Shown in pieces: positions 22,701-34,100 of a stretch of DNA of 64,000 nt. The DNA is from Aristolochia californica (lineage: Eukaryota > Streptophyta > Magnoliopsida > Piperales > Aristolochiaceae). The notes below the pieces were generated by a model that saw nothing but the letters and a program-made list of their open reading frames with translations, was not told the origin of the DNA and did no database searches. Position 1 is the first letter of the stretch; the number at the start of each line of letters is the position of its first letter. The position numbers and the translations under genes were made by a program. Where the stretch lies: the NCBI GenBank assembly GCA_029961685.1, contig JARWKL010000001.1, forward strand, positions 57,337,314-57,401,313. The letters run 5' to 3'.

Positions 22701-25042
22701 TCACAACATGTGGAACAAAAAACCTCTTTTTTTTACTTCTCCCCCTCAAACTGGGGATAAAAAAGACATAGAGACCCAACTTGGACCAAACACAATATGG
22801 GAGAAGAAAATCACTCCTAACCGTACGACAAAGCTCCATACACAGTAAAAAATGGTCATAGTCTGAACCACATTCCACTCAATTTAAAGGCAAAAAAAAG
22901 GCCCAACTTTAGGGCTTAATAGAGTTGGACTAAACAAAATATGGGAGAAGAAAATCACTCCTAACCGTACGAAAAAGCTCCATACACTAGTAAAAAGTGG
23001 CCATAGTCTAAACCACATTCCGCTCAATTTAAAGACGAAAAAACGGCCCAACTTTAGGGCTTAACAAAAGACTATTCGCTTTTTAACGGTATCTCAAACA
23101 CAAATCACCTCTTTTGATTCAAACTGGATGTTGGGCACACTTTTATAGTTTTTAGACATTGCTCTGAAGTGATAAAAACACAAGATGATAAACTGAATAA
23201 ATACTAAAGGAAAACAACTTTAACCAGAAGGAGGCAACTATGCAACACGCACACTTCCAAAGTGACTTTTTTTTTTTTTTTTGAAAACTAAGGGAGACTA
23301 TAACGGTAGAACATAATGACCACAATTTTTTGGAGTTAACTATGCGGACGATACACAACTAAGTAATAAAAACGCAAAACTTGATACTAAAATATCCAAA
23401 TTACCATTGATACTAACAATTGTAACACCTTTATATTTGTTTTCTGCTCTGTGGCTTGTCTGCTGCTTTATTTTTCTTTTTCAATTCTTTCAGTTTCTCT
23501 TCATAACATTTCCATCATCCAAAGAGAATATTGGATCTTGATCTAGAGGATTCAGATCTATCCATCTCTAGTGAACCCATAAGTTGTTTAGTTTTTGCAA
23601 GAATGTTTCACATTTATCATTTACTTTTCTTGATTTATTTACAGCTTTGTTTTACCTTTGTGGCAGGACATGGACCGTCCATTACAACCCGGAGTACAAT
23701 GAACTCATCTTGGTCTCTCTCTCTCTCTACATCATAGTGTAGTTCCAAATTAAAACTCCTTATTGGCCATATGTGTGCCAGTTTTACTTTTTCCAATATT
23801 CTGCTTCTCTAGGGCCACCTACAGGCTCTATCTGCCACTTTCCCTGTTCCTGTGAAGCATATATGTCATTTTTTGTCTACCTTTTTTCAAAAACAGTTTG
23901 GGTCATCCAATCGTCTTTCAAATTGGTCTCCATTATGTTGGTTGCAGGAATATGCATCATAGGTGTAGGATATTGAAAGTTAACAATCTGGATCCATTGG
24001 ATTGAAAGGGATCACAACTTCTGCATGTGTATCTGATACTTTGGTCGTTGATTATGATATGCTGATGCATTTTATTATCTATGTTATCATGAGCATGTTC
24101 TAGTTCGCATTCCATTTTTTTATCTGATGAGATCTAATCTTTCATCTAGAGTGCTGGAACAGATTCTGCTGTCAACTTGTGGATGTCTGCTGCAGTTAGT
24201 GGTGGTGATTCAAGTGACAGGTCTTGTAATTTCCCTATTACTTTTTGAATGTTGATTACATACCGGTGTTTATTGCTTTCTGAATGTTGATGAACCCTCC
24301 CCCTCCCCCCTGGCCTGTGGCCGTTGAGCCAAAGGCCTAGTCCACTTTTAGTTTCCTTAGTCATATAATTAATTTGATTGTCATTACTTTTTTTAAGCAT
24401 GGACTTTTTTGTATTTTTTATGGTCTTGGTGCAGTGTGACAGACTATCCCACTCAGTATGTTGATCCATTACTCCACACGTACAGTGATTATGAAGACAG
24501 TGTTTATGGTAATATCTTCATGCAGTTATTTCTTATTTGTTGTCATGTTAGCAATATCTTTGATTTTCTCATTGTCTTTTAGCATTTAGTTGTATCAGCA
24601 GCAAATTTTTGTAGTCTTTCTTCCCTCTTTTCACTGGTTCTTCTGCAACTGAGATGCTTATGTTTGCTTGGACCATCCTGCTTGTGTAATCTGAGTTTCC
24701 GTATTAACCTCAACAAGTGTAAAATGAAGTACAGGCCTTGCATGGAGCTGTCGGGAGCCTTGGATTTTTGCTTCACTGTCATATGATGGGAGGGTAAGTA
24801 AAATTGCCTCAAATTAGAGGGAGAAGACGGTGCTAGAATGCTAGTCGGTCTTGCATATAATTTCTGAAGTACAATATTTTAATTCTATTAATAAGAGTAA
24901 TCCGTATGAAAAAGTTATGAGACATTCAAACATTTTGAGTAGTTATTGTTTGAAATTTCCTACCGATTGATCTTAACATTTATTCAATATGATTTGGCAG
25001 GTGGTGGTAGAATCCGTGAAGCCTCATCTCTCAAGGAAATGA
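10905..25042 (+). CDS. WD40 protein, EIPR1/TSSC1-like (EARP-interacting protein homologue)
   Basis: Thirteen exons, all phase-consistent: 10905-10949, 11033-11116, 11257-11389, 11854-11965, 15235-15334, 20142-20269, 20751-20820, 21175-21263, 23667-23712, 24150-24220, 24435-24508, 24735-24793, 25001-25042. They join to 350 residues, the family length. The start is [22 protein letters not shown]-type ends are seen in [39 protein letters not shown] and the [15 protein letters not shown] tail. The C-terminal [19 protein letters not shown] is a hallmark of the TSSC1/EIPR1 family. Animal EIPR1 binds the EARP/GARP tethering complexes and acts in endosomal recycling and dense-core vesicle traffic. 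The plant role is inferred by homology. Introns 4, 5 and 8 are swollen to 3.3, 4.8 and 2.4 kb by repeats, but all splice sites I use are canonical. The U5 gene lies about 430 bp upstream on the same strand. Confidence 0.93.
12254..13626. repeat. 476-bp tandem triplication in intron 4 of the WD40 gene
   Basis: The unit starting AACTCCTTTTCAATGGGAAA begins at 12254, 12730 and 13206, a period of exactly 476 bp. By eye the first two units are essentially identical and the third differs at a few bases (for example GACTATAGACT for GACTATAGGCT). Each of the first two units ends in an inverted copy of about 60 bp of the sequence that follows the array (13660-13720). The array is therefore not a simple head-to-tail duplication. 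Confidence 0.93.
13752..13782. repeat. (TA)n microsatellite next to a poly-T run
   Basis: Roughly 15 TA units followed by T12. The poly-T is the A-tail of the LINE fragment to its right, read on the minus strand. Confidence 0.8.
13756..14283 (-). mobile_element. 5'-truncated LINE tail encoding an RNase H domain
   Basis: The minus strand reads [20 protein letters not shown], then [29 protein letters not shown] and [17 protein letters not shown], the RVT_3-type RNase H found at the end of plant LINE ORF2. The frame is interrupted. A poly-A tail lies at the left (13771-13790 as T). The flanks TCTAGAAGYTTTAAGATAT at 13737-13755 and 14284-14302 form a 19-bp target duplication with one mismatch, which proves a LINE-type insertion into intron 4. 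Confidence 0.88.
14303..15234. other. Rest of intron 4 of the WD40 gene
   Basis: AT-rich intron without recognisable coding matter or repeats. Confidence 0.5.
15943..16377 (-). mobile_element. 5'-truncated LINE tail (RNase H domain), second copy
   Basis: The minus strand reads [20 protein letters not shown], then [20 protein letters not shown] and LIVEGG, the same RNase H type as at 13.8 kb, and then shifts frame. A T16 run at the left is the A-tail. AATACACAACCACT to the left (15929-15942) and AATACACAAACCACT to the right (16378-16392) are a target duplication with one indel. It lies in intron 5 of the WD40 gene, antisense to it. Confidence 0.85.
16393..18048. other. Intron 5 interior, unassigned repeat debris
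   Basis: AT-rich. Near 17070 the phrase CTCCCTCCTCAAACAGGAGT resembles the polypurine-tract region of a minus-strand copia element, like the better one at 22.55 kb, but no matching LTR could be delimited. The remainder shows nothing I can name. Confidence 0.35.
18049..19794 (-). mobile_element. Internally deleted Ty3/gypsy retrotransposon relic
   Basis: On the minus strand: an LTR (19408-19794), a primer-binding site CTGGTATCAGAGCG just inside it, then a gag start [15 protein letters not shown] at 19379. The gag frame stops abruptly near 19,200, where it joins polymerase sequence just after the reverse-transcriptase active site: [36 protein letters not shown] and [19 protein letters not shown]. 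The RNase H part follows ([27 protein letters not shown]). A stop separates the RT and RNase H parts near 18,767, so it cannot make the polyprotein. No second LTR was found on the left. It lies in intron 5 of the WD40 gene, antisense. Confidence 0.88.
19408..19794 (-). repeat. 5' LTR of the Ty3/gypsy relic
   Basis: Reads TGTCACGCGG at the left and GTCTACGCA at the right on the plus strand, so TG...CA ends. It adjoins the primer-binding site at 19393-19406. It includes a TATA-like CTATTTATAG near 19733. Confidence 0.7.
22220..22553 (-). mobile_element. Isolated copia-type LTR with adjoining polypurine tract
   Basis: Ends are TGTTGAATTTC and CTATTCTTCAACA, an inverted TGTTGAA...TTCAACA pair. 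On the minus strand a polypurine tract (CTTGAGGGGGAA, 22565-22554) lies immediately before the LTR, so this is a 3' LTR by that criterion. GGTATCAAAG directly after it resembles a primer-binding site. It sits in intron 8 of the WD40 gene. Confidence 0.6.
22781..23065. repeat. Tandem duplication with 144-bp period
   Basis: TTGGACCAAACACAATATGG at 22781 and TTGGACTAAACAAAATATGG at 22925 start two diverged copies that both end in GGCCCAACTTTAGGGCTTAA. Non-coding, in intron 8 of the WD40 gene, close to the isolated LTR. Confidence 0.85.
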
Positions 25043-25439
25043 ATTCATACTGGTGGAGGCTGCATTCCACAAATCCTGCAATTGGCTTTTGCTATTTGTC
25101 AATTGATGTGTTGTGTGTAACATAATTATTTTTATCTGACTAGTAGCTGTTGATGTGAAAATGTCTCCTGCTGTTGGATTGGCTAGTTCAGGAGCGTCTC
25201 TTCAAATTTCAACTTTATTGACAAGTATTGTTGCAGAGTCACCCCTTTTTGTTTGGATGGGAATTGAGAAGATGTATGCTCTTGAGAGAATAGTAAAGGG
25301 AGTTTCAAAATATGAAAGGATTGAATCCTTGACAGCTGAGAGTTCCTCTAAATCACTAGAAAATAGGAAGAACTTGAAAAAATAAAATGACAAATTCATC
25401 TCCGGGTGTCAAAGACTTGTACTCTAGTTCTCTAATATT

Positions 25440-26135
25440 CTCGATTCGAATAATGAAAATATTATTATATGATTTTTAATTTTATATTTAATTAATTTTT
25501 TAGATTAAAAATTTAGATATTAAAAAATAACAATTTGATTAAGCATTTGGATATTATAAAAGTAATTTTTTTAAAGTATTTTATTTTTATAAATTTAATT
25601 AAATATAATTTTAATTTAATGTTATAATTATTTATTAATTCAGACAAGTTAAAATCTATTTTAATTTATTAATAGAAAATTTAAATAAAAAATATATTAT
25701 AAAAGTTAAATCTTTTAAAATATTTTATAAATAAAAATTTTATATATTTTTCATTATATTATTTTTCACTTTTGGGTAGTAAACTTTTAAAGTGAAAGCA
25801 AAAAAGGAAGGCGTTGAGGGCGAGGGAGAGGCCGAGCAACGGCGACATGGAAGCAGCAGCCGAGCGAGGGGAAGCAGCCAATCGTCTGAGAGGAGCGTTG
25901 AGAGAGACGAGGGTGAGGGAAGCAGAGAGCGAACATGAGAGTGAGGGATGCAGAGAGCGGACGTGAGAGAGGGAAGTAGAGAGTGGACGTGAGAGAGAGT
26001 GACGGATACAGAGAGCAGAAGCTAGTGAGGGATGCAAAGAACGTAGAGAAAGAGAGTGAAAGTGAATTGAAAGTGAACCCTCAATTCACCCTCAGGATTT
26101 CCTTCCCTCGTTTTACACTATAGCGAGTTCATTCA
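25440..26135. repeat. AT-rich element with a GC-rich purine block, related to the 9-10 kb element
   Basis: The left half repeats the motifs of the 9.2-10.0 kb element in the same orientation: AAATTTAGATATTAAAAA, then AATTTGATTAAGCATTTGGA. The right half is a sharply different purine-rich block (25,803-26,060) containing GAGGGCGAGGGAGAGGCCGA and many GAGAG runs. It ends with GTGAAAGTGAATTGAAAGTG. A similar GC-rich motif occurs in the two MULEs at 59.5 and 61.0 kb. Non-coding. It lies between the WD40 and phosphatase genes. Confidence 0.5.
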
Positions 26136-26517
26136 CTTTTACTATCCATGTTTTCTCGTCAACCCCATTCCCTGTCCCATACGCTAGAATCGGGCACCAG
26201 TAGTCCACTAAAGCACAGACGCGGGAATCGAGCGAGGATCAACAGTCAACTAGCGATATTTTTAATGGAACTACGAATCTTCAATCGTTCCAAATGTGAA
26301 CGCTTTTGGATTTCGTATGCTGATGGGTGCTTTTTAATGTTTTATAATGTGTAGGGGAGCCAAATCAGCCAGCAGACGGGGGACAGAATCGCCGGCCTGT
26401 CAGTCTGTCAGTCTAGTATTTCGGATTTTCCAATTATCGGCCTTCTTTCTCCTTCCTTTTATGCTTGGAATTCAAAGAGGAAAACAAGAGAGTGAGAGCT
26501 TGCATTGATTTTCTGAA
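26136..26517 (+). promoter_or_regulatory. Promoter and 5' UTR region of the phosphatase gene
   Basis: Inferred from position only. I did not find a convincing TATA box. A CTTTCTCCTTCC pyrimidine stretch near 26,445 could be the 5' UTR. Confidence 0.3.
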
Positions 26518-29500
26518 ATGGTTGCTGTTCCGTTGATAAAAAAATTCTTAAACCTCAACATCCTCTTCATCTTCTTCTTCTCCTTCTTCTGTTTCAACTT
26601 GGTAGCTGCGAAGGCCCACTCTCTTCGTCATGCCGAGCAGCCTCTTTCAAAGATTTCAATTCACAGGGCAATCTCTGCCATTGACCAATCGGCATCCATA
26701 AAAGCTTCTCCCAGTCTTCTTGGTTTCGACGTAAATTTTCCCTCTAAACCTGTAGACACTCTTCATCGTTTTCATAATATTTCCCTGAATTCACTGTTTC
26801 ATCTCAGTGCTACCTTGTGTTATTGGAATGTTTGAGTTCTTCCTTCTTGTAGGGGGAGGCTATTGAGTGGGTTACAGTTGAGCTGCGATACTCTAATGCC
26901 TCGGAGGATGATTGGGTCGGAGTGTTCTCTCCTGCAAATTTCAAGTAATTGCGCGTTTAAAGCTCTTTTCGTTTTCTCAACAGCAGAAAACTTGAGTTCC
27001 TTTTTGAAGGATATTACTCTGTTAAAAAAAAGTTTCTGGTTTTGTTGGAGATGGGAATCATACAGTTCCATTGATTGAGTTTTGACTTTTCAGCGCATCT
27101 ACCTGTGCACCAGAAAGCGCCATGGATGACCCACCATTTATATGTACTGCACCCATAAAGGTTCATCCTTATTTAGATCTTTCTCCTTTTGCCCATTTTT
27201 TCCTTTCCGTTTTCCAGACATTCTGAACTCTGAGCCGCACATCTCTTTGCTCCAGTTCCAATATGCAAATTATTCAAGTTCGGATTACACAAAAACTGGA
27301 AAAGCTGTTTTGAAGTTTCGGTTGATCAATCAGCGAGCAGATTTCTCCTTTGCGCTGTTTTCCGGCGGACTATCAGATGTATCTTTAACGACATCACTGG
27401 TTCTCTTTAAATTCTTTCATTATCTTTCACGACATCACTTCGTTTCCCATTTGTAATTTTCACAGCCAAAGCTGGTAGCAGTTTCGAATACAATCTCTTT
27501 TTCGAACCCCAGTGCACCTGTTTACCCTCGACTTGCTCTGGGCAAATCCTGGAATGAAGTATGTAAATCTCCTTGCTGGGTATTACTGCATCGAAAATTC
27601 TTTCTGGTCAAGTATCCCTTGTTTGTTTGCTTTAAAACTGATTCGTTCGTCGTGTTCTCTTTACCAAGATGACTGTAACATGGACTAGTGGGTACGATAT
27701 AAGCAAGGCTGTTCCATTTGTTGAATGGGGACTCAACGGAGAAGATCAGAGACGATCACCTGCTGGGACATTGACATTTACTCGGGACAGCATGTGTGGT
27801 ATGGTCTATTATTCATATTTCAGAACGCAAATTCACATAAAGCCAGCACCAGAATCATCAATCACAAATTCAGTTATTTGCTTTTCCCTGTTTTCTTTGA
27901 AGCTCCAAAGATAAAATTCAAAGAAGCTCAATTTGTTGCATAATAATTTCTGCGTGCTGGTTTCACAGGTCCACCCGCAAGAACTTTTGGCTGGAGGCAC
28001 CCTGGATTCATTCATACCAGCTTCTTAAAAGAACTATGGCCAAATTTAGAGTATGAATCTCCGGAATTTATACTTTTTAAGGAATGCTATTGAGAAGTGT
28101 TTCTGATGTTATTCTTAATACAGGTATACTTACAAGCTGGGTCATCGGCTATCCAATGGTTCATATGTTTGGAGCAAGCTTTTCTTATTTACGGCACCTC
28201 CTTATCCCGGACAGGATTCTTTACAACAAGTCATCGTTTTCGGCGATATGGGAAAGGTGGGATGGTCAATCCAAGTTACTTAGAAAACATTGAATTAAGG
28301 AATGGTCTCACATGGATTAGTGAGTAGAAAAATGTTGAGTTTATTAGTTGGAAAAGAAACTTCCTAAGTTGGTTAGTCATTATGGAATGAGCATTGGACC
28401 CAACATCACATGGTATCAGAGCAAGTACTCATATGTGGGTCTCCACCCAAATTATCCACATGTAAAACCACAAAAGAGAGCTTACATGCAAGGGGAGTGT
28501 TAAAGAATAGTCCCACATGAAACATCTTCCTCTGTGAAAGTACATGCTTCATAAACAATCAAAGTTGCTTGTTTGATAACCTAAAAGAAAAAGAATTGAA
28601 AAGTTTATGAAAAATTTCCTTTCTTTGATGAAAATATGAATGTAAGTGAGCTACAAGTCTCAACACTATCAGTAAATTGACTGGTTACCTGAACCTTACC
28701 TCTTCTTCTTTTGAAAATGCAACTATGAGCATGCCTGATCACTGGAGCTTCCTGATGACATTTTCAGGCTGAACGTGATGGTTCAAATGAGTACAACAAT
28801 TATCAGCCTGGTTGTCTCAATACCACAGATCAACTTATGAAAGACCTGGATAACATTGACATTGTTTTTCATATAGGAGATATATCATATGCTAATGGAT
28901 ATATTTCACAGTGGGATCAATTTACATCACAGGTTGAACCCATTGCATCATCAGTACCATATATGATTGCAAGGTTTGTTCTTGGCTGGATCGTCATGCA
29001 TACTAAAGATTTACATATTAGCTTATTATTGAGTTTGTGAATCTGTTTCCTACAGCGGTAATCATGAACGTGATTCGCCTGGAACTGGATCCTTCTACGA
29101 CACCGATGATTCTGGTGGAGAGTGTGGGGTGCTTGCTGAGACCATGTTCTACGTTCCTGCCGAAAATAGAGCAAAGTTTTGGTAAACTCTTATGCTTTAG
29201 AAAAAGAGAATTGGAAAGAAAAACACTGCCCATAACATGGTTTGTTGCAGGTATTCAACAGACTATGGTATGTTCCACTTCTGCATTGCAAACAGTGAAC
29301 ATGATTGGAGGGAAGGAACAGAGCAGTACAGATTTTTGGAGCATTGTCTTGCAACAGCAGATCGTCAGAAGCAGCCTTGGTTGATTTTTGTTGCTCATCG
29401 TGTTCTTGGCTACTCCTCTGGATCAGGATATGCAAAAAGTGGCTCATTTGCTGAACCGATGGGAAGAGAGAACCTGCAAAAACTTTGGCAGAAATACAAG

Positions 29501-29977
29501 GTTGATATAGCATTCTTTGGTCATGTTCACAACTATGAAAGGACATGTCCAATCTATCAGGTATAAATAGGAGAGTTCTTCTCCAAACAACAATTTCTGG
29601 AAAGAGAACTATACACCTCATGAAAGGCTAATGCTTTTCTGTTTTTTTGCCATGGGTGGATGGTGGTACAGAACCAGTGTGTAAATTCAGGGAGGTCTCG
29701 CTACTCAGGCACGGTGAATGGAACCATCCATGTTGTTGTGGGTGGTGGAGGCAGCCATCTCTCACCTTTCAGTGAGTTACAGCCAGTTTGGAGCTTGTAT
29801 CGGGATCTCGAGTATGGTTTTGTCAAATTAACTGCATTTAATCACTCTTCTCTCCTCTTTGAATACAAGAGAAGTGGTGATGGTAAAACCTATGATTCCT
29901 TCACCATTTCGAGAGACTACAGGGATGTACTGGCCTGTGTCCATGATGGTTGCGAACTGACTACTCTGGCCTTCTAG
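26518..29977 (+). CDS. Purple acid phosphatase, PAP27-like (metallophosphoesterase)
   Basis: Twelve phase-consistent exons: 26518-26730, 26853-26944, 27094-27160, 27256-27378, 27466-27558, 27669-27798, 27969-28050, 28124-28256, 28768-28973, 29056-29181, 29251-29560, 29672-29977. They encode 626 residues, close to the roughly 610 of large plant PAPs. Residues about 12-31 are a hydrophobic signal peptide (LNILFIFFFSFFCFNLVAA). A fibronectin-like N-terminal part follows (MTVTWTSGYD, VEWG). The metallophosphoesterase motifs are GDMGK (307-311), GDISYANGY (D349), GNHE (381-384), VAHRVLGYSS (H471) and GHVHNYER (H513, H515). The usual metal-ligand residues are visible, although Arabidopsis PAP27 is annotated as probably inactive. 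The product is expected to be secreted or in the wall and to cleave phosphate esters or pyrophosphates. Intron 8 holds a miniature LTR element. The gene is convergent with the TAF gene. Confidence 0.94.
28333..28585 (+). mobile_element. Degenerate TRIM (miniature LTR element), copy 1
   Basis: In intron 8 of the phosphatase gene. A shortened left LTR (28333-28410) ends ...CCAACATCACA and is followed by an exact primer-binding site TGGTATCAGAGC (28411-28422). An internal region of only about 75 bp ends in a polypurine tract (AGGGGAG, 28491-28497). The right LTR starts TGTTAAAGAATAGTCCCACA at 28498, and its end is blurred. It is related to the copies at 32.7 and 43.9 kb. Confidence 0.65.
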
Positions 29978-30984
29978 CTATCATTACTGCTTAACTCTTA
30001 TGTAAAATTGGAAAGATTTTTGACAAGAAGGTATTAATTAATGTTTTCATTTTTTTTCTCTTTTTTAACATAATAATCCTGGGATGCATCCCTGGTGAAT
30101 GGAAGAACTATTAGATCCAATAACAGGAGGGCTTCATCTCAATTATGTGTTTACCTGAATCTTCTCACCATTCTACTCTATCATTTGTTAGTTACCTTCA
30201 AATATCGCAGATCACATTACAAGACAAAATTCTTGTTCAGAAGTTTATAAAAAAATTGGCACATTTTTTTTATTTTCGGAAGCAGTTTTCTTCAGTGACC
30301 GCATTCTATTAGTTTGAAATCCACTGACTGTAAAATCATCATCCAAAATGAAGTTCTATATGATGTGAAAATGGAAGTTGCTTCAATAGCTAAACCCTCA
30401 AAACGGCCCCACTGTATATTAGCTCTGCAAAATTGGCACATTTAAAAGATGACAAAGTTCTAGAAATATGAATCATGCTTTGCTTTCCTTTTCTATAGCA
30501 TTTGCTATGACAGAGGTTACATTTGAAAAGAAAAAAGAGATAGAAATTAAAGAAATAATAATAATTATAAATCATATACTAACATGTTTATCTAAATGAA
30601 AAAATGTACGTAAAATTACAAGAGAGCTTTTGCAACTCCACTGATTAGGATCAAAGCCTACCAGAGTGCAAAATGGTCAAATTCATTCAACAGGGTCAAC
30701 AATTGGCACCCATGAGCTGAATCATGGGATTGATCTTTGTATCCTGAATTGTCGAAATCGTCAGATAGATGTTACATCTTGACAGTCTTGCAGGTGGCAG
30801 TCGACTCTGCATTCGTTGGAGTAAAAGAAGAGACGTGAGGTACGATATAAAAGAAAAAGGAAAAATGCATGGAAAATTTAAAATGTTCTGAATAAAACAG
30901 CAAGTAGAAAACAACTTACGAATTAGTAAGATAGCTTCATATTTCTCTCTTTCTGTAAGAAGAAGGTTAGTTTCAACTATTTTC
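29978..30984. other. Spacer between the convergent phosphatase and TAF genes
   Basis: 3' UTRs and intergenic DNA. No other gene is visible. Confidence 0.5.
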
Positions 30985-31133
30985 TACTCAGGTTCCTGAA
31001 TAAATCCAAAGAATTTCAGAAATGCTTCTTTGAGGATGAGTTTGATCTTCATCATTGAGGTTGTTCATATAAGTAAACACATTTCAACAATAGTTGAACC
31101 CCAATCCATGCAGGTTGGGATGAACTCACGAGC
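30985..31133 (-). pseudogene. Degenerate duplicate of the last TAF exon
   Basis: The stretch aligns by eye along its whole length with 31180-31330, the coding part of the last exon of the neighbouring gene. Both begin TCAGGTTC, share AATTTC(R)G(A)ATGCTTCT and end in GCCTTGAC. In translation the copy reads with stops (PAWIGVQLLLKCVYLYEQ against [18 protein letters not shown]). It lies directly downstream of the live exon, so it is an old tandem duplication of the exon that no longer codes. Confidence 0.75.
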
Positions 31134-31164
31134 CTTGACAATGCCCCAAGAAAACAGTTCAGCT

Positions 31165-34100
31165 TCAGCATGTCCTGCTCAGGTTCTTGTGTAAATTCAT
31201 AGAATTTCGGAGATGCTTCTCTAAGAATGTGATTAGCTCTTTGTAGGTGTCGCTGTTCAGACTAGTATACACATTTTGAACATAGTAAAACTCCGGTCCA
31301 TACAAGTGGGATGCACATGCAGCCTTGACTGTCAACAGCTGCCAATCACCTGATGCAAAAAAGATCAAGTTATACAGGAAAACCCAAAATACCACATAAT
31401 GGATCTTGCAACTAATGCCTAGGATTTGAAATGTGAAAAACACGTCTGAGTAACCATAGAACAAAGTAATCACATCAGGTTGGCCCAAGACACTTTGCTT
31501 AGGCCAATTTGAAATTATGCTTTTTAGAGCAACATATGAAAGGCCAGTATAATCAGAATCTACAGGTTGTCGTTTTTCTTATTTTCTCATATCAACATTT
31601 TACCTGTTTAGTTTCATTTAACAGCCATCTAAGAGTTTTTCATTATCACTTACCAAACCCTTCCCTGTTATCTTCTCCTCAAAATATGACAACTTCTCCG
31701 CTTCTCTGGTTCCAACTAGCCTCTAGATGGTTAGCAGGTGAATGCTGGTTAAGTGATCAAATAAACCACCCAAAGATATAACAAGATCTGTGTTAAATGT
31801 ACTGAGGGTAGTTTGGTCATTTCACAATATTCTGATTGTATCTAGAAGAGTGTTATTAATTTCAGGAAGTTTAAAGTGTCTATGATCCAATTTTCATAAT
31901 TTTTGGACTTGTATATATGGAGATATAATGTGTTTATGTTAGAGGGGTACATGAGTCTTTTCCTCTACAACTCACTTAAGTTAATTTAAAAAGGGTTAGG
32001 AGGCTCATGCCTCACCCTAATCCAGAACTTATGGGTGAAATCCTTGATGGTAGAGTTTGGGTACACTCTTAAGGATCCTATTGTTATGGGACGTAAATAA
32101 TCAGGTAGCTATTTTCATTGCCAACAATCCAACTTTCCATGAAAAGACGAAACACGTAAAGGTTAATTGCCACTTCATCTGAAATACATTGACAAGTAGT
32201 AAGATTGTTATCCCATAAGCCAAGACGACTTGATCAACTTGGAAGTTTCTTTCTCAGAGGCCCTAGACAGAAAGAAGTTCATATCCTTTTGTAACAAGCT
32301 GGACCTCCATTCTCGCACCAGCTTGAAGGGGAGTGCTGAGAGTTGCAAATTAGGTATTTTGGTCAATTTGATTGTGGGTAGTTTAGTCAACTTTCTTATA
32401 TAAGTGTTAAGCTTTAGTTTCCTGGTCTTATATTTATGTTATGATGCTTAATTATGATTTATATAATGTAACTAAGAGAGGGATATATTAGTCTTGTTAT
32501 ACCAACACAATTTAAGTGATTAAAAAGGAGGCAGCAAAGGTCAATTTTTTCCTTGATGTCTGCTCTCTTTCTGCAGCAATTCCTTGTCCCCATCCCCTCT
32601 TCCTTTTCTCTCTAAAACTCTGACCTACAACTCAACAACTTTCTTTCTAATTCTCATTTTCATCTCTAATCTTCAAGCATTTTCATTCTCCTTTATTGTT
32701 TTTACTTAATTGTGTTAGTAAGAATACTACCCACATAGGTCAATGTCAGGAAAGACCCTGTGATTATCAGTTAGAAACGATCTCCAAACTTCACTTAGCC
32801 ATTTGAGATAGACTTAGACTTTAATATGGTATCAGAGCAGGATCTTTGTTTTGTTGAGCCTAGTTGGTGCCCCATTTGTATTGTCTATGTCTCATGCCCA
32901 TTGTTCGTTTGCCTGTTGGGCCTCGCAGATGCTCCATTTGTGTTGTCCACCTCTCAGGTCTATTGTTCGTTTATGTAGGCCTAGACATAATGATAAGTGT
33001 CAGTGAAAATAGTGCCACATAAGTTAACGTTAGGAAAGGTCCTGTGGCCACTAGTTGGAAACAGCCTCCTAACTTCGGTTAGTCATTGGCCCAACTTTAA
33101 CAAACTCATTGGCCCAACCAAGATAATGTGCTCAAATTTGACTCTAGGGTGGAACTACCTCATGCCTTCAATTGAATAAGAATAATGTTGTCTTAAAATG
33201 CTTATGTGATTGGAAAGGAGAAAAATAAGATTGCATCTTTCATCCTAACTAGGAGTTCTTGAAAAATAAATGGTTCATTACTAAAAAGAGGCACAAATCC
33301 ATACTGCATGAAGGCACACATACCTGCTTGCATTTCTGAGAGATGGATTTTCTTATTGAAGTGACGTGTGGACCACCATCTACAACGAAGCATCCATGAC
33401 TTTCTCACTTCACTCTTCATAAATAAGAAAGGCATCCCACTGCAGTAGAAAGATGAAGCGGTTTTACAATGACTCCTATCAGTCTGTTGGGCTGTGGACA
33501 TCTGATCTTCCTCATACAGAGATTTCTCACTTTGAAGTCTAAAGAGACATAAAGCAAATTCTTCCCATATGTCACATGCTGCAAAGGTCACATCCAGATG
33601 TGAAGCTATCATCTCTAATAGTGGCTCAATATTGTAACTCCCTAAGAGGATCAAGAAAAAACATATTCAGTGCCAGCAAACCAGTGACAAAACTTCAACT
33701 GGTAATCTATGGGAACAGAACTAAGGGCGAAAAAGAGTCCCAAATGCCCAATCATCTAACTGCACAGACTAGAAACTGGAAGAAAAAAGAGCAACACTGA
33801 TCTGGACACTGGAAACAATTTTGACCAGATCCTACCATGTCCAGCTCCAGCAACCCAAATATCCACATAATTTTGAGTATAGATTAATAGCAAAAACTGA
33901 AAGCTGCATCGAAATTCCAGCAACCCTTTGAGTTAATTCACTATGATGAATGGTGACATATTGATTACCTAGTCTTTTTAGTTTCAAGTATTTTTTGTCA
34001 TTTATCGATGATTTTAGTAGGGCTACATGGGTATATCTACTGAAAGAGATGACAAATTTTTTTAATGTATTTTTTCAGTTTTAAAATGAAATCAAAATTC

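Noticed and set aside
25759..26037. Minus-strand frame with repeated SLS and HPSL
   Set aside because: It is translation of the GAGA-rich block of a non-coding repeat.
28508..28517. AGTCCCACAT as a further snRNA promoter element (also at 43866)
   Set aside because: The full USE needs AGTCCCACATCG plus a spaced TATA and an snRNA body. Here the CG is missing, no snRNA follows, and the sequence is part of TRIM LTRs.
32335..32838. A copia LTR bearing both polypurine tract and primer site
   Set aside because: The primer site at 32,827 belongs to a separate TRIM whose left LTR starts near 32,711, so the copia LTR simply ends there.
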